Source: Lachnospiraceae bacterium UBA7188 | Lineage (GTDB): Bacteria > Bacillota > Clostridia > Lachnospirales > Lachnospiraceae | Length of the DNA stretch: 14,917 nucleotides | Direction: 5' to 3' | NCBI GenBank assembly: GCA_002490995.1 | Contig: DKVC01000118.1 | Coordinates: forward strand, 1 to 14,917 | In this document: one piece after another, positions 13,690 through 14,917 of the stretch | Layout: every line of letters begins with the position of its first letter | How positions within the stretch are numbered: the stretch's first letter is position 1 | Position numbers and translations under genes: made by a program | Notes under the pieces: model-generated | Seen by the model: the letters and a program-made list of their open reading frames with translations, nothing else | Told to the model about the DNA's origin: nothing | Databases searched by the model: none

Positions 13690-14645
13690 TTGACTACCTC
13701 CTGTAAATGATGTGAAGAGACTGACGGCTGATCGCCGCTGCCTATCTGTTCGATTCCATTGGACCAGACCACTCTGTTTCTGCCGTTCTCCTTGGCTTCA
13801 TAGAGCATGTTGTCCGCAATTTTCAGATAATTATCATACATGTCATTGCTCTGCGGAACCAGCGTGACTCCTCCGATGCTGATGGTGACCCATTGGGAAA
13901 CGGGGGAATTATGCGGAATGTGAAGCTCTTCCACCGCTTTCCGGATCTTCTGGAAATAGTGGAAAGCGGCGTCCGCCTCCATTCCCACAACGATTGCCAC
14001 AAATTCTTCTCCGCCGTAGCGTGCCAGGAAGTCCGTGGCGCGCTGCAGATAGGAGGAAGCGGTCTTTGCCACTGTCGCGATGACCTTATCTCCCGCGGGA
14101 TGCCCGAAAGTGTCATTGTACAGTTTGAATTTGTCGATGTCAAAGATGCAGATACTGAAGGGCAGACCCAGTCTGCCGGCTTCTCTCCACTTTGCGATAC
14201 TGTATTCCTTGTAGCGCCGCCGGTTGGCGATGCCAGTGAGCTGGTCCACCATGGCCTGTTTCATGAAATGCATCTGATAGCGGAAGAGCTTGATATGGGT
14301 ATTGGTCCTTGCCCTGACGGTGATGGGACTGAAGGGCTTCGTGATATAGTCCACCGCGCCCAGCGTGAGCCCCCGCTCTTCATGCTGCACATCAGAAAGC
14401 CCGGTGATCAGAATCACGGGGATGTATTTGGTCATCATTGTCTCCTGAAGTCTGCGCAACAGGGTGAAACCATCAATGTCCGGCATGATGATGTCCAGAA
14501 AGATCAGGGAAAATTGACCGGACTTTGCAAGGTTCAGACCATCTTTGCCGCTCTGGCAGGTGGTCACATCATAATCCTTGACTAATATGGACTTTAAGTA
14601 TTCTGCCTGAGCCCGGCTGTCGTCAATCACCAGTATATGATCCAT
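13683..14645 (-). CDS. Response regulator with GGDEF diguanylate cyclase domain
   Basis: A 320-residue two-domain signalling protein. The receiver domain (about 1-120) has the acidic pair Asp8-Asp9, the phospho-acceptor Asp51 in FLDIIMPDIDGF, Thr81 and Lys103 in ITKPFSP. The GGDEF domain (about 130-295) has DQLTGIANRR, FDIDKFKLYNDTFGHPAGD with metal- and base-binding residues, and the active-site motif GGEEF (211-215). An RxxD inhibitory I-site (Arg202-Asp205) lies five residues before it, so c-di-GMP feedback is expected. It should make c-di-GMP from two GTP when phosphorylated. A short tail rich in Ser and His (about 300-320) follows. No sensor kinase gene is in the window. The start at 14645 gives the usual DHILVIDDS receiver opening; AAAGGA upstream is rather far (about 12 nt). 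The gene overlaps tldD by 7 nt. Confidence 0.95.
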   Translation of the reverse strand: MDHILVIDDSRAQAEYLKSILVKDYDVTTCQSGKDGLNLAKSGQFSLIFLDIIMPDIDGFTLLRRLQETMMTKYIPVILITGLSDVQHEERGLTLGAVDYITKPFSPITVRARTNTHIKLFRYQMHFMKQAMVDQLTGIANRRRYKEYSIAKWREAGRLGLPFSICIFDIDKFKLYNDTFGHPAGDKVIATVAKTASSYLQRATDFLARYGGEEFVAIVVGMEADAAFHYFQKIRKAVEELHIPHNSPVSQWVTISIGGVTLVPQSNDMYDNYLKIADNMLYEAKENGRNRVVWSNGIEQIGSGDQPSVSSHHLQEVVKC

Positions 14646-14889
14646 AGGTTTACTGTATCCTTTCTTGGGCGGCGCATAAAGAGGCGCTGTTAATGGGTAT
14701 CTGTGGAATCAGGTTATAGTTGCTTCTCTCTGCTTTCTGTAATATCCTGAGCAACTTATACTACAGTTTTGGGAATATCATCATCAGCCTGCGCCAGTAC
14801 GGCAGTTGCGCGTATCCAATGACAGGCGTGGTCATTGAAGTGTCTGTATATAGCCGATAATTCCTGCCTGCAGGCCAAACTGGCATTTA
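14646..14889 (-). other. Upstream region of the response-regulator / tldDE operon
   Basis: No supported gene. Two inverted repeats could be regulatory: AGTTGCT (14718-14724) with AGCAACT (14750-14756) around a 25-nt loop, each arm flanked by TATA, and AATGAC (14818-14823) with GTCATT (14831-14836) around a 7-nt loop. The operon promoter must lie here or further upstream, but no -35/-10 pair stands out. Confidence 0.35.
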
Positions 14890-14910
14890 TTAGGAACTGG
14901 CGGAAAATAA
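14890..14910 (-). repeat. Dispersed repeat copy F
   Basis: Reverse-complement copy of the dispersed repeat, agreeing at 19 of 21 core positions with 4413-4433. The following bases CTTGTGC, which end the window, resemble CTGCTGC in copy B, so the window ends inside the arm. It lies upstream of the response-regulator operon. Confidence 0.65.
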
Positions 14911-14917
14911 CTTGTGC

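Noticed and set aside
14761..14886. Minus-strand 41-codon reading frame upstream of the response regulator
   Set aside because: No ribosome site, its start abuts repeat copy F, and the sequence shows no recognisable feature; too short to support.

Overview
The window looks like a chromosomal segment from a Gram-positive anaerobe of the class Clostridia, most likely family Lachnospiraceae. The reasons are the tmcAL / pta-ackA neighbourhood, near-consensus AGGAGG ribosome sites, lipobox and solute-binding lipoprotein types that are much expanded in that family, and roughly balanced base composition. No phage, plasmid, rRNA, tRNA or CRISPR genes are visible. The species assignment is inference from protein style only.

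Layout, left to right. Positions 1-1608 hold tmcAL (tRNA-Met cytidine acetate ligase, minus strand), divergent from the acetate operon. Positions 1609-4110 hold pta, a small two-helix membrane protein, and ackA, all on the plus strand behind a clear promoter; together Pta and AckA turn acetyl-CoA into acetate and ATP. Positions 4111-4660 are a 550-base gene-free stretch with a foldable RNA-like region, a short inverted-repeat (MITE-like) element and a structured leader. Next come a membrane-anchored C39-type cysteine peptidase (4661-5785), a regulatory stretch full of TTCC-n-GGAA palindromes, gltX (5981-7435), another repeat-bearing gap, and a large lipoprotein with an N-terminal propeller-like part and a C-terminal ABC solute-binding part (7584-9881).

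The right third is a minus-strand cluster read from 14645 to 9903: a response regulator with a GGDEF diguanylate cyclase domain, tldD, tldE/pmbA, and an unnamed protein with an HExxH zinc-peptidase motif. The first three genes overlap by 7 nt or are separated by 1 nt; the fourth follows after 30 nt. This is probably one operon linking c-di-GMP signalling with a TldD/TldE protease and a second putative metallopeptidase.

The most unusual non-coding feature is a dispersed repeat with core ATTTTCCGACAATTCCTAA. It occurs in six full or partial copies, always between transcription units, and also at both extreme ends of the window. Two copies in inverted orientation, 29 of 30 bases identical by eye, bracket the C39 peptidase and gltX. 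Two others form a compact ~106-bp inverted-repeat element. The second unusual feature is the dense array of TTCC/GGAA palindromes in and around the gltX promoter.
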